64,000 bases of DNA from assembly GCF_030944405.1 (NCBI RefSeq), contig NZ_CP132339.1, positions 1,984,001-2,048,000 of the forward strand, in the 5' to 3' direction. This document shows positions 25,944 to 34,458 of the stretch, piece after piece; within the stretch, counting starts at the first letter, position 1, and every line of letters begins with the position of its first letter. The translations under genes were made by a program, and so were the position numbers. Below the pieces are notes generated by a model. The model was not told the origin of the DNA and searched no databases. It saw only the letters and a program-made list of their open reading frames with translations. Source of the DNA: Janthinobacterium sp. J1-1 (lineage in GTDB: Bacteria; Pseudomonadota; Gammaproteobacteria; Burkholderiales; Burkholderiaceae_D).

Positions 25944-27035
25944 ATGTCCGCCACCGTCACCGATCTCGCTGCTTTAGCGCGCACCATCAGGCAATGGGGG
26001 CGCGAGCTCGGTTTTGCCGATGTACGCATCGCCGACGTCGACCTGTCGCACATGGAGGCGCCCTTGCAGGCCTGGCTGGACGCAGGGTATCACGGCGAGA
26101 TGGACTACATGGCCAGCCACGGCATGAAGCGTGCGCGCCCGGCCGAACTGGTGCCGGGCACGGTGCGCGCCATCAGCGCGCGCATGAATTACCTGCCGCC
26201 GGCGATGGGACCGGACTGGCGCGCGCAGGAAGCGGCGCGCGATGCCGATCCGACGGCCGCCGTGATCTCGGTGTATGCGCGCGGCCGCGACTACCACAAG
26301 GTGATGCGCTCGCGATTGCAGCAGCTGGCCGAACGCATCAAGGGCGAGATCGGCGACTTCGGCTACCGCGTGTTCAGCGATTCGGCGCCCGTGATGGAAG
26401 TCGAACTGGCCACCAAGGCGGGCCTGGGCTGGCGCGGCAAGCACACCTTGCTGATCAACCGCCAGGGCGGCTCCTTCTTTTTCCTCGGCGAGATCCTGGT
26501 CGACGTGCCGCTGCCGGTCGACGCGCCCGAAACGCCGCACTGCGGCCAGTGCTCGGCCTGCATTACCGTCTGCCCGACGCAGGCCATCCTGGGGCCGCAC
26601 CAGCTGGACGCGCGCCGCTGCATCTCCTACCTGACCATCGAACTGAAGGGCGCGATCCCCGTCGAGATGCGCCCGCTGATCGGCAACAAGGTGTATGGCT
26701 GCGACGACTGCCAGACCGTCTGCCCGTGGAACAAGTTCGCCCAGCGCGCCGTGGTGCCCGATTTCGACGAGCGCCACAGCCTGGGCAGCGCCGGCATGGT
26801 CGAACTGTTCGCCTGGACCGAAGAAGAGTTCAACCGCCGCATGGAAGGCAGCGCGATCCGCCGCATCGGCCACGAACGCTGGCTGCGCAACCTGGCCGTC
26901 GGCATGGGCAATGCGGCGGCCAAGGCCAGGGGACAGCCCGATATCGTCGCGGCGCTGCTGTCGCGGCGCGACCATCCGTCCGGGATCGTGCGCGAGCATG
27001 TCGAATGGGCGCTGGCGCTGCACGGCATCAGTTAG
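25944..27035 (+). CDS. queG: Epoxyqueuosine reductase
   Basis: A 363-residue cobalamin-dependent iron-sulfur enzyme for the last step of queuosine synthesis, reducing epoxyqueuosine in tRNA. Two ferredoxin-type 4Fe-4S motifs are clear, CGQCSACITVCPTQAI near residue 198 and CDDCQTVCPWN near residue 254, and the N-terminal cobalamin-binding region has YHGEMDYMASH and LSVFSDSAPVMEVELAT-like segments (here VFSDSAPVMEVELATKAGLGW). It is divergent from tsaE with a 94-base gap. The end overlaps the stop of the convergent DUF3052-like gene by four bases. Confidence 0.94.
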   Translation: MSATVTDLAALARTIRQWGRELGFADVRIADVDLSHMEAPLQAWLDAGYHGEMDYMASHGMKRARPAELVPGTVRAISARMNYLPPAMGPDWRAQEAARDADPTAAVISVYARGRDYHKVMRSRLQQLAERIKGEIGDFGYRVFSDSAPVMEVELATKAGLGWRGKHTLLINRQGGSFFFLGEILVDVPLPVDAPETPHCGQCSACITVCPTQAILGPHQLDARRCISYLTIELKGAIPVEMRPLIGNKVYGCDDCQTVCPWNKFAQRAVVPDFDERHSLGSAGMVELFAWTEEEFNRRMEGSAIRRIGHERWLRNLAVGMGNAAAKARGQPDIVAALLSRRDHPSGIVREHVEWALALHGIS

Positions 27036-27409
27036 CCCTGCTTCAATCTCAGCGCCGACCAGCGCGCGTCGATGGCGATCATCGCCACGCTGTCCAGGCC
27101 CCGCGCCTGCGCGTATGCGCGGATGCTGTCGCGATCGATATCGCTGCCCGCCTTGACTCCCCCCTTGATATAGCCGACCCACAGCGCGCCGCCCGGCGCC
27201 AGGCGCGCCTGCGCCGGTGGCATATGCTGTTCCAGCTCGACCCGGCTGCGCGCGAACAGCAGCAGCCAGTCGGCCGCTTGCCCTGCGCCCGCCATGCGTT
27301 CGGCTGGCAGCGTGGCCAGCAGTGCCGCATGTTCTCCAAGGTCGTTGAGCACGGCCAGGGTCCCGGCATTTTTCACATACATTTTTTCTGCGACCGTCTT
27401 GTCCGCCAT
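27032..27409 (-). CDS. DUF3052-like protein
   Basis: A 125-residue protein started at 27409, where GGGAGG sits nine bases upstream; a longer frame to 27439 has no site. The pattern ADKTVAEKMYVKNAGTLAVLN, then LLLFARSRVELEQ, GGALWVGYIKGG and a charged C terminus fits the DUF3052/YdhG-like Rossmann-like group of unknown role. No motif allows a biochemical call. It overlaps queG tail to tail by four bases. Confidence 0.6.
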   Translation of the reverse strand: MADKTVAEKMYVKNAGTLAVLNDLGEHAALLATLPAERMAGAGQAADWLLLFARSRVELEQHMPPAQARLAPGGALWVGYIKGGVKAGSDIDRDSIRAYAQARGLDSVAMIAIDARWSALRLKQG

Positions 27410-27452
27410 GGCGCCTCCCGAGGATGAAAAAGCGAGCATAGCAAATTTCTTC

Positions 27453-27504
27453 TTGACTTATCGATATATCGTTATAAAATGGCGATACCTACTAACGATA
27501 TATC
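27453..27504 (+). promoter_or_regulatory. Promoter and twin operators of the PadR gene
   Basis: TTGACT (27453-27458), a 16-base spacer and TAAAAT (27475-27480) form a probable sigma-70 promoter. The palindrome CGATATATCG (27462-27471) lies in the spacer, and a second copy, CGATATATC, lies at 27496-27504, 34 bases on, about three helical turns. Such a pair suggests the regulator binds as two dimers on one face of the DNA and controls its own operon. Confidence 0.7.
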
Positions 27505-27521
27505 TTTAAAGAAGAGACAAC

Positions 27522-28190
27522 ATGAGAAACTCACACCATACGGAACAAGGCCAGGGCGGCCACCATCATCACCATCATCATCAACACGGCGATTGCGGCC
27601 ATCATCACCATCATCGTCATGAGCGCATGGATATGCACGGCCGCGGTCCACGCGGCGGCTTCGACGGCAACGGCGGCGAACGCGGCGATGGCATGGGGCG
27701 CGGCGGACCCGGCGGCCGTGGCGAACGGGCCGAGCGCGTGTTTGGCCGCGGCGACCTGCCCCTGATCGTGCTGGCGCTGATCGAGATCAGCCCGCGCCAC
27801 GGTTATGAAATCATCAAGGCCATCGAAGAGCGTTGCGCCGGCGCCTATGCACCCAGCCCGGGCGCCGTCTACCCGACCTTGACCCTGCTCGAAGAGCAGG
27901 ACCAGGTGACGGCGTCCGATAGCGGCAATGGCAAGAAACTGTACACCATCACCGAACTGGGCCGCGCGCATCTCGACGCGAACCGTGCCCAGGTCGACGG
28001 CATCCTGGCCCGCCTCGACATGTTCGCCCGGGCACAGGCGCGCCGCGCGCTGCCCGAGCGCCTGCACCAGGCCATGCATACCCTGAAGCATGCGCTGCTG
28101 CTGAACAAAACCAGCTGGAGCGACGAGCAGACCGACAGAGTGGCCGCGATCCTCGAAAAAGCCGCCAACGAGATCGTCGACGGCCACTGA
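27522..28190 (+). CDS. His-rich PadR-family regulator, YqjI-like
   Basis: A 222-residue repressor. The N terminus (residues ~5-33) holds more than fifteen histidines in clusters plus one Cys, followed by a Gly/Arg-rich linker and a PadR winged-helix domain from about residue 75 (DLPLIVLALIEISPRHGYEIIKAIEERCAGAYAPSPGAVYPTLTLLEEQ). This layout is that of E. coli YqjI, a nickel/iron-responsive repressor of the ferric reductase YqjH. The next gene here is a YqjH-like reductase, 23 bases on. The His-rich head likely binds Ni or Fe. Two CGATATATC sites upstream suggest self-control. Confidence 0.85.
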   Translation: MRNSHHTEQGQGGHHHHHHHQHGDCGHHHHHRHERMDMHGRGPRGGFDGNGGERGDGMGRGGPGGRGERAERVFGRGDLPLIVLALIEISPRHGYEIIKAIEERCAGAYAPSPGAVYPTLTLLEEQDQVTASDSGNGKKLYTITELGRAHLDANRAQVDGILARLDMFARAQARRALPERLHQAMHTLKHALLLNKTSWSDEQTDRVAAILEKAANEIVDGH

Positions 28191-28213
28191 ACGCCACAGA
28201 AAAAGGATAGACC

Positions 28214-29041
28214 ATGACTGAAGCAGCAAACACTCCCCCGCGCCCGCACACCATCGAACGCCTGCGCCATGAACTGAAACTGCGCGTGCTGACCGTGGTG
28301 CGCACCGAGGAACTGACGGCGCACATGCGCCGCATCACCCTGGCCGGCGGCGACCTGGAAGGCTTTGTGTCGCCGTCGCACGATGACCACGTGAAACTGT
28401 TTTTCCCCGCGCCCGGCGACACGCAGCCGGTATTCCCGACCCTGGGCAGCGGCGCCAACCCGGTCCAGTACGCCGAAGGCGCGCGCCCGATCGCCCGCAA
28501 CTACACGCCGCGCCGCCACGATACGCTCAAGGGCGAGCTCGAGATCGACTTCGTGCTGCATGGCGACGGGCCGGCGTCGACCTGGGCCGCGCAGGCGGCA
28601 CCGGGCCAGACGCTGGGCGTGGGCGGGCCGCGCGGCTCGATGGTGGTGCCGCTCGACTTCGACTGGTATGTGCTGGTCGGCGACCAGACGGCCCTGCCGG
28701 CCATCGCACGGCGCCTGGAACAACTGCCGGCCGGCGCGCGCGCGATTGCCGTGATTGAAACCGTGGATGACGGCGAGCAGGTCGCGCTGGAATCGTCAGC
28801 GCAGGTCGATATTCACTGGGTCGGGCGCAATGGCCGCAGCGGCGCGCTATTGCTGGAAGCGCTGCGCAGGATCGCCTTGCCGCAAGTGGGCGACGGCTAT
28901 GTGTGGGTGGCGTGCGAGCATGCGCAGGTGCAGGGCTTGCGCGGGCATTTCATTGACGCCGGCGTGGCCAAGCAGCATCTGCATGTGGCCAGTTACTGGA
29001 AGCATGGCGCGGCAGAACACCATGAACGGCATGATGATTGA
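28214..29041 (+). CDS. Siderophore-interacting protein / NADPH-dependent ferric reductase, YqjH-like
   Basis: A 275-residue flavoprotein of the siderophore-interacting (SIP) family. The FAD-binding motif is ARNYTPRRHD (R-x-Y-T), followed by HGDGPASTWAAQAAPGQTLGVGGPRGS; the NAD(P)-binding SIP C-terminal domain has VLVGDQTALPAIARRLEQLP and the closing HLHVASYWKHG. It reduces Fe(III) in siderophores in the cytosol. It follows the His-rich PadR gene as YqjH follows YqjI. The C-terminal HHERHDD tail adds histidines. Confidence 0.9.
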   Translation: MTEAANTPPRPHTIERLRHELKLRVLTVVRTEELTAHMRRITLAGGDLEGFVSPSHDDHVKLFFPAPGDTQPVFPTLGSGANPVQYAEGARPIARNYTPRRHDTLKGELEIDFVLHGDGPASTWAAQAAPGQTLGVGGPRGSMVVPLDFDWYVLVGDQTALPAIARRLEQLPAGARAIAVIETVDDGEQVALESSAQVDIHWVGRNGRSGALLLEALRRIALPQVGDGYVWVACEHAQVQGLRGHFIDAGVAKQHLHVASYWKHGAAEHHERHDD

Positions 29042-29054
29042 TGCATACGCCGGT

Positions 29055-29155
29055 GGTGGTGTCGGGTTACGGCCTGCGGCCTAACCCGACCTACGCTGTA
29101 AATGACGCCGTAGGTCGGATTAGCTGGCCGCAGGCCAGCGTAATCCGACACCACC
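29055..29155. repeat. REP/BIME-like double-hairpin element
   Basis: Two hairpins in opposite orientation: GTCGGGTTA...TAACCCGAC at 29061-29089 and GTCGGATTAGCTGGCC...GGCCAGCGTAATCCGAC at 29114-29149. They lie between CTACG/CGTAG flanks, and the whole is bounded by GGTGGTGTCGG(G/A)TTA arms. The GTAGGTCGGATTAGC-type sequence is a widespread proteobacterial repeat. It sits between convergent genes, where it may end or stabilise both transcripts. Confidence 0.8.
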
Positions 29156-29171
29156 CGCAGCATCACCGCTA

Positions 29172-29756
29172 TCACTTCAACAACCCCGCCAGCTCCACCG
29201 CCGTCTTGACCTGCATCTTGTCGAAGATATGCGCGCGGTGGACTTCCACCGTGCGCATGCTGATGCCCAGCTTGTCGGCCACCACCTTGTTCATCTTGCC
29301 GGCCAAAATCAGGTCCAGCACTTCGCGCTCGCGCGTCGACAGGGTGGCCAGGCGCGCGTGCACGGCGGCCAGTTCGCCGGCCTGGCGCGAATTGGCCAGG
29401 CCTTGCTGCACGCGGTCCATCAGGTCGTTGTCGTTGAACGGCTTTTCAAAAAAATCGAAGGCGCCCCGTTTCAGGCTGTCGACCGCCATCGGCACGTCGC
29501 CGTGGCCGGTGAGGAAAATCACCGGCAGGCGCGCCGTCAGGTCGCGCTTGACCAGCTGGTCGAACAGGGCGATGCCGTTCATGTCGGGCATGCGCACGTC
29601 GAGCAGCACGCAGTCGCCCTGTTCGTCAAACGTGCCGTCGAGGCTGTCGAGGAACTGCTGTCCGCTGGCGTAGCTGCGTGCCTCGATGCTGCGCGAGGCG
29701 GCCAGCCAGGACAGGGAATCGCGCACTACTTCTTCGTCGTCGATAATATGCAGCAT
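29172..29756 (-). CDS. FixJ-type response regulator, DctR-like
   Basis: A 194-residue two-component regulator. The receiver has the phospho-acceptor Asp53 (LLDVRMPDMNG), the acidic pair DDEE at 6-9 and Lys105 (FEKPF); the LuxR-type HTH follows at ~131-190 (LSTREREVLDLILAGKMNKVVADKLGISMRTVEVH). The FixJ/TtrR/DctR group controls transport of dicarboxylates or alternative electron acceptors. It is 35 bases downstream of the histidine kinase on the same strand. DctR is favoured by the adjacent DctP-type gene, but this is inference. Confidence 0.88.
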   Translation of the reverse strand: MLHIIDDEEVVRDSLSWLAASRSIEARSYASGQQFLDSLDGTFDEQGDCVLLDVRMPDMNGIALFDQLVKRDLTARLPVIFLTGHGDVPMAVDSLKRGAFDFFEKPFNDNDLMDRVQQGLANSRQAGELAAVHARLATLSTREREVLDLILAGKMNKVVADKLGISMRTVEVHRAHIFDKMQVKTAVELAGLLK

Positions 29757-29791
29757 GGTCTCTCCGGTGACAGCGTTGCTGTCGTTATGCG

Positions 29792-31816
29792 TTAGTGGTT
29801 ATGCGTTTCCGCGGCGCGCGGCACGGCCGGCACGCTGAAGGTGAAGATGGTGCCGCCGGCCGGGTTCGCACCAAAAGTCAGCGCGCCGCCATGGAACTCG
29901 ATGGCGGTGCGGCAGATATTGAGGCCCATGCCCATGCCTTCGGCCTTGGTCGAGAAAAACGGCGAAAACAGCCGTTCCGCCACGTCGGCCGGTATGCCGT
30001 GGCCCTGGTCGATCACGTCCACCGTCACCATTTCCTGCCGCGCGTCGTAACTGGCGCGCAGGCGCATGATACGCCGTCCGGGCGCCGCGTCCTGCATCGC
30101 CTCGATGGCGTTGCGCGTCAGGTTCAGCAGTACTTGTTCGATCATCACCGGATCGGCATGCAGCAGCGGCAGTTCGGGCGGCAGTTCTTCCAGGATGGTG
30201 ACATAGAATTTGCGCGCCTGCAGGTCGATCAGCGCGCGGATGCCGTCGACCAGGGTGCGGATATCGACGTCCTGGCGCTGCGGCTCGCTCTTGCGCACGA
30301 AATCGTGCACGCTGCGGATGATCTGGCCGGCCCGCTGCGCCTGCGCGCTGGCCTGTTCCAGCGCCGGCTTCAGGGTGTTCGGCTGCACCGGCTGGCCGCT
30401 GTCGCTGGCCCGGGTGATCAGGTTCAGCGCGCCCGTGGTGTAGCTGGAAATGGCGGCCAGCGGCTGGTTCAGTTCATGCGCCAGCATCGACGCCAGCTCG
30501 CCCATGGTGGCCAGGCGCGAACTGGTCTGCAGCTTTTCCTGCTGCTGGCGATTGAGTTCCTCGACCCGCTTGCGGTCCGAGATATCGAGTACGGAACCCA
30601 TCCAGCCGGTCTGCTTGCCGTTCTTGTCGACCAGCGGCGCCTCGAAGATCAGCACCGGCACGCGGGTGCCGTCCGGGCGCTGGAAGTGGGTTTCGAACTG
30701 CGGCGTGACATTGCCGGCCAGCGCCTTGGCGAAGCGCTGCTGGTATTCATCCATTGCCTCGGGCGCCCAGTAGGGCATCGGCGGCAGGCGGCCGAGGATT
30801 TCTTCCGAGCTGTAGCCGACCATCTGGCAGAAGGCCGGATTCACGTAGGTGACGCGGCCTTCCAGGTCGCGCGCGCGCATGCCGGTGACCAGCGAATTTT
30901 CCATCGCCGTGCGAAACAGCATCTGCTGGCGCAGCGCGCCTTCGGCCGTCAGGCGGCGCGAGATATGGCGCCACAGGGCCAGCAGGCTCCACAGCAAACC
31001 CAGCGACAGCGCGATGACGGAGCCGACCAGCAGGTTGGGCAGCAGCTTGGGCTGGCTTTTCACGCTGTCGGTAAACAGGGTGATGTTCGCGCCCGGCACG
31101 TCGAGCGCGCGCTTGTGGGTGTACACGCCGTGGCCAGGGCCGGCGGCGGCGCGCCGCGCCAGCACCTTGTCGTCGCGGTCGATCAGCGAAATCTGGTTGT
31201 CCTGGGCGAACCACCAGGGCACCATTTCATCGAGCAGGCTGCTGACCTGGTAGGTGGCCACCAGGCTGCCGATATAGTGCTGGCCGTTGTACAAGGGCTG
31301 GTGGTAATCCATCAGCATGGCGCGGGGCGGTGCGTCGGGAAAGCCGCTTTGCTGCGCCGGCTGGGCGTACTGGCCCCGGTGCAGGCGGCGCGCATTGTCG
31401 CCGGCCGTCAGCGACAGCGGCGAAAAATGGGTCTCCTGGCTCAGGGTATGGTCGCTCGAAGCGCGGACCTGGCCTTCGGTGTCGAGCCAGATCACGCGCT
31501 GCAGTTCGCGCCCGTTGCGCAGCATCTGCTGCAGCCGTTCATGCACGCTGGACGCCGGCAGCACGCCCTTGGCGATGTCGGCGCCCAGGTTGAACAGGCT
31601 TTCCTCGTTGCGCGCCAGCTGGAAGCGGATGGTCTGCTCGACCCACAAGGTATCGGCGATCAGCTGCTCCTGGCGCTCGTTGCTTTCCATCTGGCGCGCC
31701 TGCCAGGGCAGCCAGAACAGCACGGACAGGAACAGCAGCAGCAGCAGCACCGGCAGCAGCCAACGCACGGGGCTGGTAAACTGCAGGCGGCGCGCAAGGG
31801 TGGGCGGATTTTTCAT
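29792..31816 (-). CDS. PAS-containing sensor histidine kinase, DctS-like
   Basis: A 674-residue inner-membrane sensor. A membrane helix at ~18-38, a periplasmic region of about 220 residues, a second helix at ~260-282, a PAS domain at ~300-420 (VTYVNPAFCQMVGYSSEEILGR), then HisKA with His447 in LAHELNQPL and HATPase_c with NAIEAMQDA, DQGHGI and GMGMGLNICR. The layout matches DctS of Rhodobacter, which senses C4-dicarboxylates outside. It pairs with the FixJ-type regulator downstream. It is divergent from dctP, sharing a 127-base region that contains the TGTGGTTAACCACA palindrome. Confidence 0.88.
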   Translation of the reverse strand: MKNPPTLARRLQFTSPVRWLLPVLLLLLFLSVLFWLPWQARQMESNERQEQLIADTLWVEQTIRFQLARNEESLFNLGADIAKGVLPASSVHERLQQMLRNGRELQRVIWLDTEGQVRASSDHTLSQETHFSPLSLTAGDNARRLHRGQYAQPAQQSGFPDAPPRAMLMDYHQPLYNGQHYIGSLVATYQVSSLLDEMVPWWFAQDNQISLIDRDDKVLARRAAAGPGHGVYTHKRALDVPGANITLFTDSVKSQPKLLPNLLVGSVIALSLGLLWSLLALWRHISRRLTAEGALRQQMLFRTAMENSLVTGMRARDLEGRVTYVNPAFCQMVGYSSEEILGRLPPMPYWAPEAMDEYQQRFAKALAGNVTPQFETHFQRPDGTRVPVLIFEAPLVDKNGKQTGWMGSVLDISDRKRVEELNRQQQEKLQTSSRLATMGELASMLAHELNQPLAAISSYTTGALNLITRASDSGQPVQPNTLKPALEQASAQAQRAGQIIRSVHDFVRKSEPQRQDVDIRTLVDGIRALIDLQARKFYVTILEELPPELPLLHADPVMIEQVLLNLTRNAIEAMQDAAPGRRIMRLRASYDARQEMVTVDVIDQGHGIPADVAERLFSPFFSTKAEGMGMGLNICRTAIEFHGGALTFGANPAGGTIFTFSVPAVPRAAETHNH

Positions 31817-31852
31817 GGCTCGCAGGGTAGCGCGTTATCGGGGTAGTGCCAG

Positions 31853-31866
31853 TGTGGTTAACCACA
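31853..31866. promoter_or_regulatory. Palindrome between kinase and binding-protein genes
   Basis: A perfect 14-base palindrome TGTGGTTAACCACA in the divergent region between the sensor kinase and dctP-like gene. It is well placed for the linked FixJ-type regulator to control dctP, but no experiment or consensus supports this directly. Confidence 0.5.
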
Positions 31867-31943
31867 GTGGTGTTGTTCCATTATTTCGCACATTATCGGC
31901 GCAGATCCATAATAAGGCATCTGTTTTCGCCACGGAGACTGCA

Positions 31944-32942
31944 ATGCACATGAAATCCATGCTGGCCCTGTTCTGGCTGGCGATCGGTACCGGCGCGATC
32001 GGCCCGGCCCACGCGCAAGCGACCATCGTCATCAAATTCAGCCACGTGGTGGCGCCTGATACGCCGAAAGGCCAGGCTGCCGAACGCTTCAAGCTGCTGG
32101 CCGAAAAAGCCACGCGCGGCAAGGTCCGCATCGACCTGTATCCGAACAGCCAGCTGTACAAGGACAAGGAAGAACTCGAAGCGCTGCAGCTGGGCGCGGT
32201 GCAGATGCTGGCGCCCTCGCTGGCCAAGTTCGGCCCGCTGGGCGTGAAGGAATTCGAAGTCTTCGACCTGCCGTATATCTTCCCCACCAAGACGGCCCTG
32301 TACAACGTCACCGAAGGCGACATCGGCAAGGGGCTGCTGAAAAAACTCGAACCGAAGGGCATCACGGGCCTGGCCTACTGGGACAATGGCTTCAAGGTGA
32401 TGTCGGCCAACCGCCCGCTGCACCACCCGGCCGACTTCAAGGGCCTGAAAATGCGCATCCAGTCGTCGAACGTGCTCGACGCGCAAATGCGCGCGCTGGG
32501 CGCCAATCCGCAGGCGCTGGCGTTTTCGGAAGCGTATCGCGCCTTGCAGACGGGGGTGGTCGACGGCACGGAAAACCCGCCTTCCAATATGTACACGCAA
32601 AAGATGCATGAAGTGCAAAAGCACCTGACCGTCTCGAACCACGGCTACCTGGGCTACGCCGTCATCGTCAACAAGAAGTTCTGGGATGGGCTGCCATCCG
32701 ATATCCGCAGCCAGCTGGAAAAAGCCATGAAGGAGGCGACCACGTTTGAAAAGGCGATCGCCCAGAGCGACAACGACAAGGCGCTGGAAGCGATCCGCAA
32801 GAGCGGCAGGACGCAGATCTACACCTTGAGCGTGCAGGAGCAGGCCGAGTGGCGCCGCGCGCTGGCGCCGGTGCAGAAAAGCATGGAGCAGCGCATCGGC
32901 AAGGAATGGATTTCGGCCATCAACCGCGAAAGCGCCAAATAA
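31944..32942 (+). CDS. TRAP-type dicarboxylate binding protein, DctP-like
   Basis: A 332-residue periplasmic solute-binding protein of the DctP family. The signal peptide ends at AHA-Q (cleavage after residue 24), and the mature part starts TIVIKFSHVVAPDTPKG. The substrate-clamping Arg lies in GLKMRIQSSNV, and GVVDGTENPPSNMYTQKMHEVQKHLT is a DctP hallmark. ACGGAGA precedes the ATG at 31944. DctP normally works with the DctQ and DctM membrane subunits, but neither is next to it: the following 500 bases are non-coding and then xerD begins. It may serve a distant DctQM or act as a sensing partner for the kinase. Confidence 0.9.
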   Translation: MHMKSMLALFWLAIGTGAIGPAHAQATIVIKFSHVVAPDTPKGQAAERFKLLAEKATRGKVRIDLYPNSQLYKDKEELEALQLGAVQMLAPSLAKFGPLGVKEFEVFDLPYIFPTKTALYNVTEGDIGKGLLKKLEPKGITGLAYWDNGFKVMSANRPLHHPADFKGLKMRIQSSNVLDAQMRALGANPQALAFSEAYRALQTGVVDGTENPPSNMYTQKMHEVQKHLTVSNHGYLGYAVIVNKKFWDGLPSDIRSQLEKAMKEATTFEKAIAQSDNDKALEAIRKSGRTQIYTLSVQEQAEWRRALAPVQKSMEQRIGKEWISAINRESAK

Positions 32943-33459
32943 GATTCAGATAAATGTGACAATTCTGTGACATACCACAATTTGCCGCGCTTGCGCCAGT
33001 GCCTTTTGCCTGGCGAACACAGCTCCCTGTGATGGTGCAAAAAAAGTCGATCCTGAAGATTAAATACGTTATGATGAGCAGCGTTACGGGGAAACACGTA
33101 TAAGCTTATACAGCCCGGTAGCAAGACGGCAACACAGAATTGGTCACAAAGTTGGTGGGGGAGTGGCTATAAAAACGGTATTGATACCGGGGATATATTG
33201 AGGAGACACACGTTTCACAGAAGTTGTTGAGTCATAGCTGTCTGCGGCCACAAGCCGGCACCGGCGGACCCAAACGACCGGGAACGTGAAGCAATATTTG
33301 AAGCGCACCAGCTGGTGCGCTTTTTTTTCGTCCGCCGCAGACAAGTACCAGCCCGGCCTTGGTGCATGCATAATCGTGCGTGCGCCACTTTCTGGTGCAT
33401 GACAAGTCAGCCTGAGTTGTATATTTGCCACATTTAATGTTTTGATCGCGACCGCGCCG
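32943..33459 (+). other. 517-base intergenic region, possible small RNA
   Basis: No gene of known type. A strong intrinsic terminator lies at 33301-33330, almost 360 bases after dctP, and several short inverted repeats precede it. Either dctP has a long 3' untranslated tail or a small RNA is encoded between about 33060 and 33330. A TATGAT at 33070-33075 is a possible -10 without a good -35. I cannot match the sequence to 6S, tmRNA, RNase P or SRP RNA. Confidence 0.4.
33301..33330 (+). terminator. Intrinsic terminator before xerD
   Basis: A self-complementary stem AAGCGCACCAG/CTGGTGCGCTT followed by a run of eight T residues. It points rightwards and ends a transcript coming from dctP or from within the intergenic region. 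Confidence 0.85.
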
Positions 33460-34377
33460 ATGATGAACAGCCTGCTTGCACCCGACAACGCCACCCTGAT
33501 CGATGAGTTCTGCGACAGCCTGTGGCTGGAAGACGGCCTGTCGAAAAACTCGCTCGACGCCTACCGGCGCGACATGCGCCTGTTCGCGCGCTGGCTGGAA
33601 GTGAACCGGCCCGGCCGCGACAACCTGTACGACGTCGCCACCGCCGACATCGAAGCGTATTTCACCGCCCGCCACGAGGACAGCAAGGCGACCTCGTCGA
33701 ACCGCCGCCTGTCGGTGCTCAAGCGCTTTTACCAGCTGGCGCTGCGCCACAAGCACATCACGCTGGACCCTTGCCTCAAGCTGGTGTCGGCCAAACAGCC
33801 GACGCGCTTCGTGCATACCCTCAGCGAAGCGCAGGTGGAAGCGTTGCTGGCCGCGCCCGACGTCGCCACGCCGCTGGGCCTGCGCGAGCGTACGATGCTC
33901 GAACTGATGTATGCGAGCGGCCTGCGCGTGTCGGAACTGGTGGACCTGAAAGCGGTGGAACTGAGCCTGAACGACGGCGTGCTGCGCATCACGGGCAAGG
34001 GCGACAAGACGCGGCTGGTGCCGTTCGGCGAGCAGGCGCGGCGCTGGATCGAGCGCTATTTGAAAGAGGCGCGCGCCATTATCCTCGACGGCCAGATGGA
34101 TGACGCCCTGTTCGTCACGCGCCGTGGCGGCGCCATGACGCGGCAGATGTTCTGGGTGATCATCAAGAAACACGCGATGCACGCGGGCATTACGTCGCCG
34201 CTGTCGCCGCACACCTTGCGCCACGCGTTTGCCACGCATTTGCTGAACCACGGCGCCGACTTGCGCGTCGTGCAATTGTTATTGGGGCACTCCGATATCT
34301 CCACCACGCAGATCTATACCCATGTGGCGCGCGAACGATTGAAACTGCTGCATGCCGCGCATCATCCGCGAGGCTGA
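33460..34377 (+). CDS. xerD: Site-specific tyrosine recombinase XerD
   Basis: A 305-residue tyrosine recombinase. The SAM-like core-binding domain covers ~12-100, and the catalytic domain carries Arg156 (ASGLRVSEL), Lys180 (TGKGDKTR), His251-xx-Arg254 (SPHTLRHAF), His277 (LLGHSDI) and the nucleophile Tyr286 (STTQIYTHV). With XerC it resolves chromosome dimers at dif. The PHTLRHAFATHLLNHGADLRVVQ stretch and length fit XerD better than XerC. An ATG at 33460 was preferred over the TTG at 33442; neither has a strong ribosome site. Confidence 0.92.
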   Translation: MMNSLLAPDNATLIDEFCDSLWLEDGLSKNSLDAYRRDMRLFARWLEVNRPGRDNLYDVATADIEAYFTARHEDSKATSSNRRLSVLKRFYQLALRHKHITLDPCLKLVSAKQPTRFVHTLSEAQVEALLAAPDVATPLGLRERTMLELMYASGLRVSELVDLKAVELSLNDGVLRITGKGDKTRLVPFGEQARRWIERYLKEARAIILDGQMDDALFVTRRGGAMTRQMFWVIIKKHAMHAGITSPLSPHTLRHAFATHLLNHGADLRVVQLLLGHSDISTTQIYTHVARERLKLLHAAHHPRG

Positions 34378-34458
34378 ACATTTTTGCATTTGCCCTAACT
34401 GCGTCATAATGTGGCTAGTGCGCTTATCTGTCACAACAAAACATTAAAGAGGTAGTAA

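Noticed and set aside
32943..33330. 6S RNA, tmRNA, RNase P or SRP RNA
   Set aside because: None of the conserved cores of these RNAs could be recognised in the intergenic sequence.
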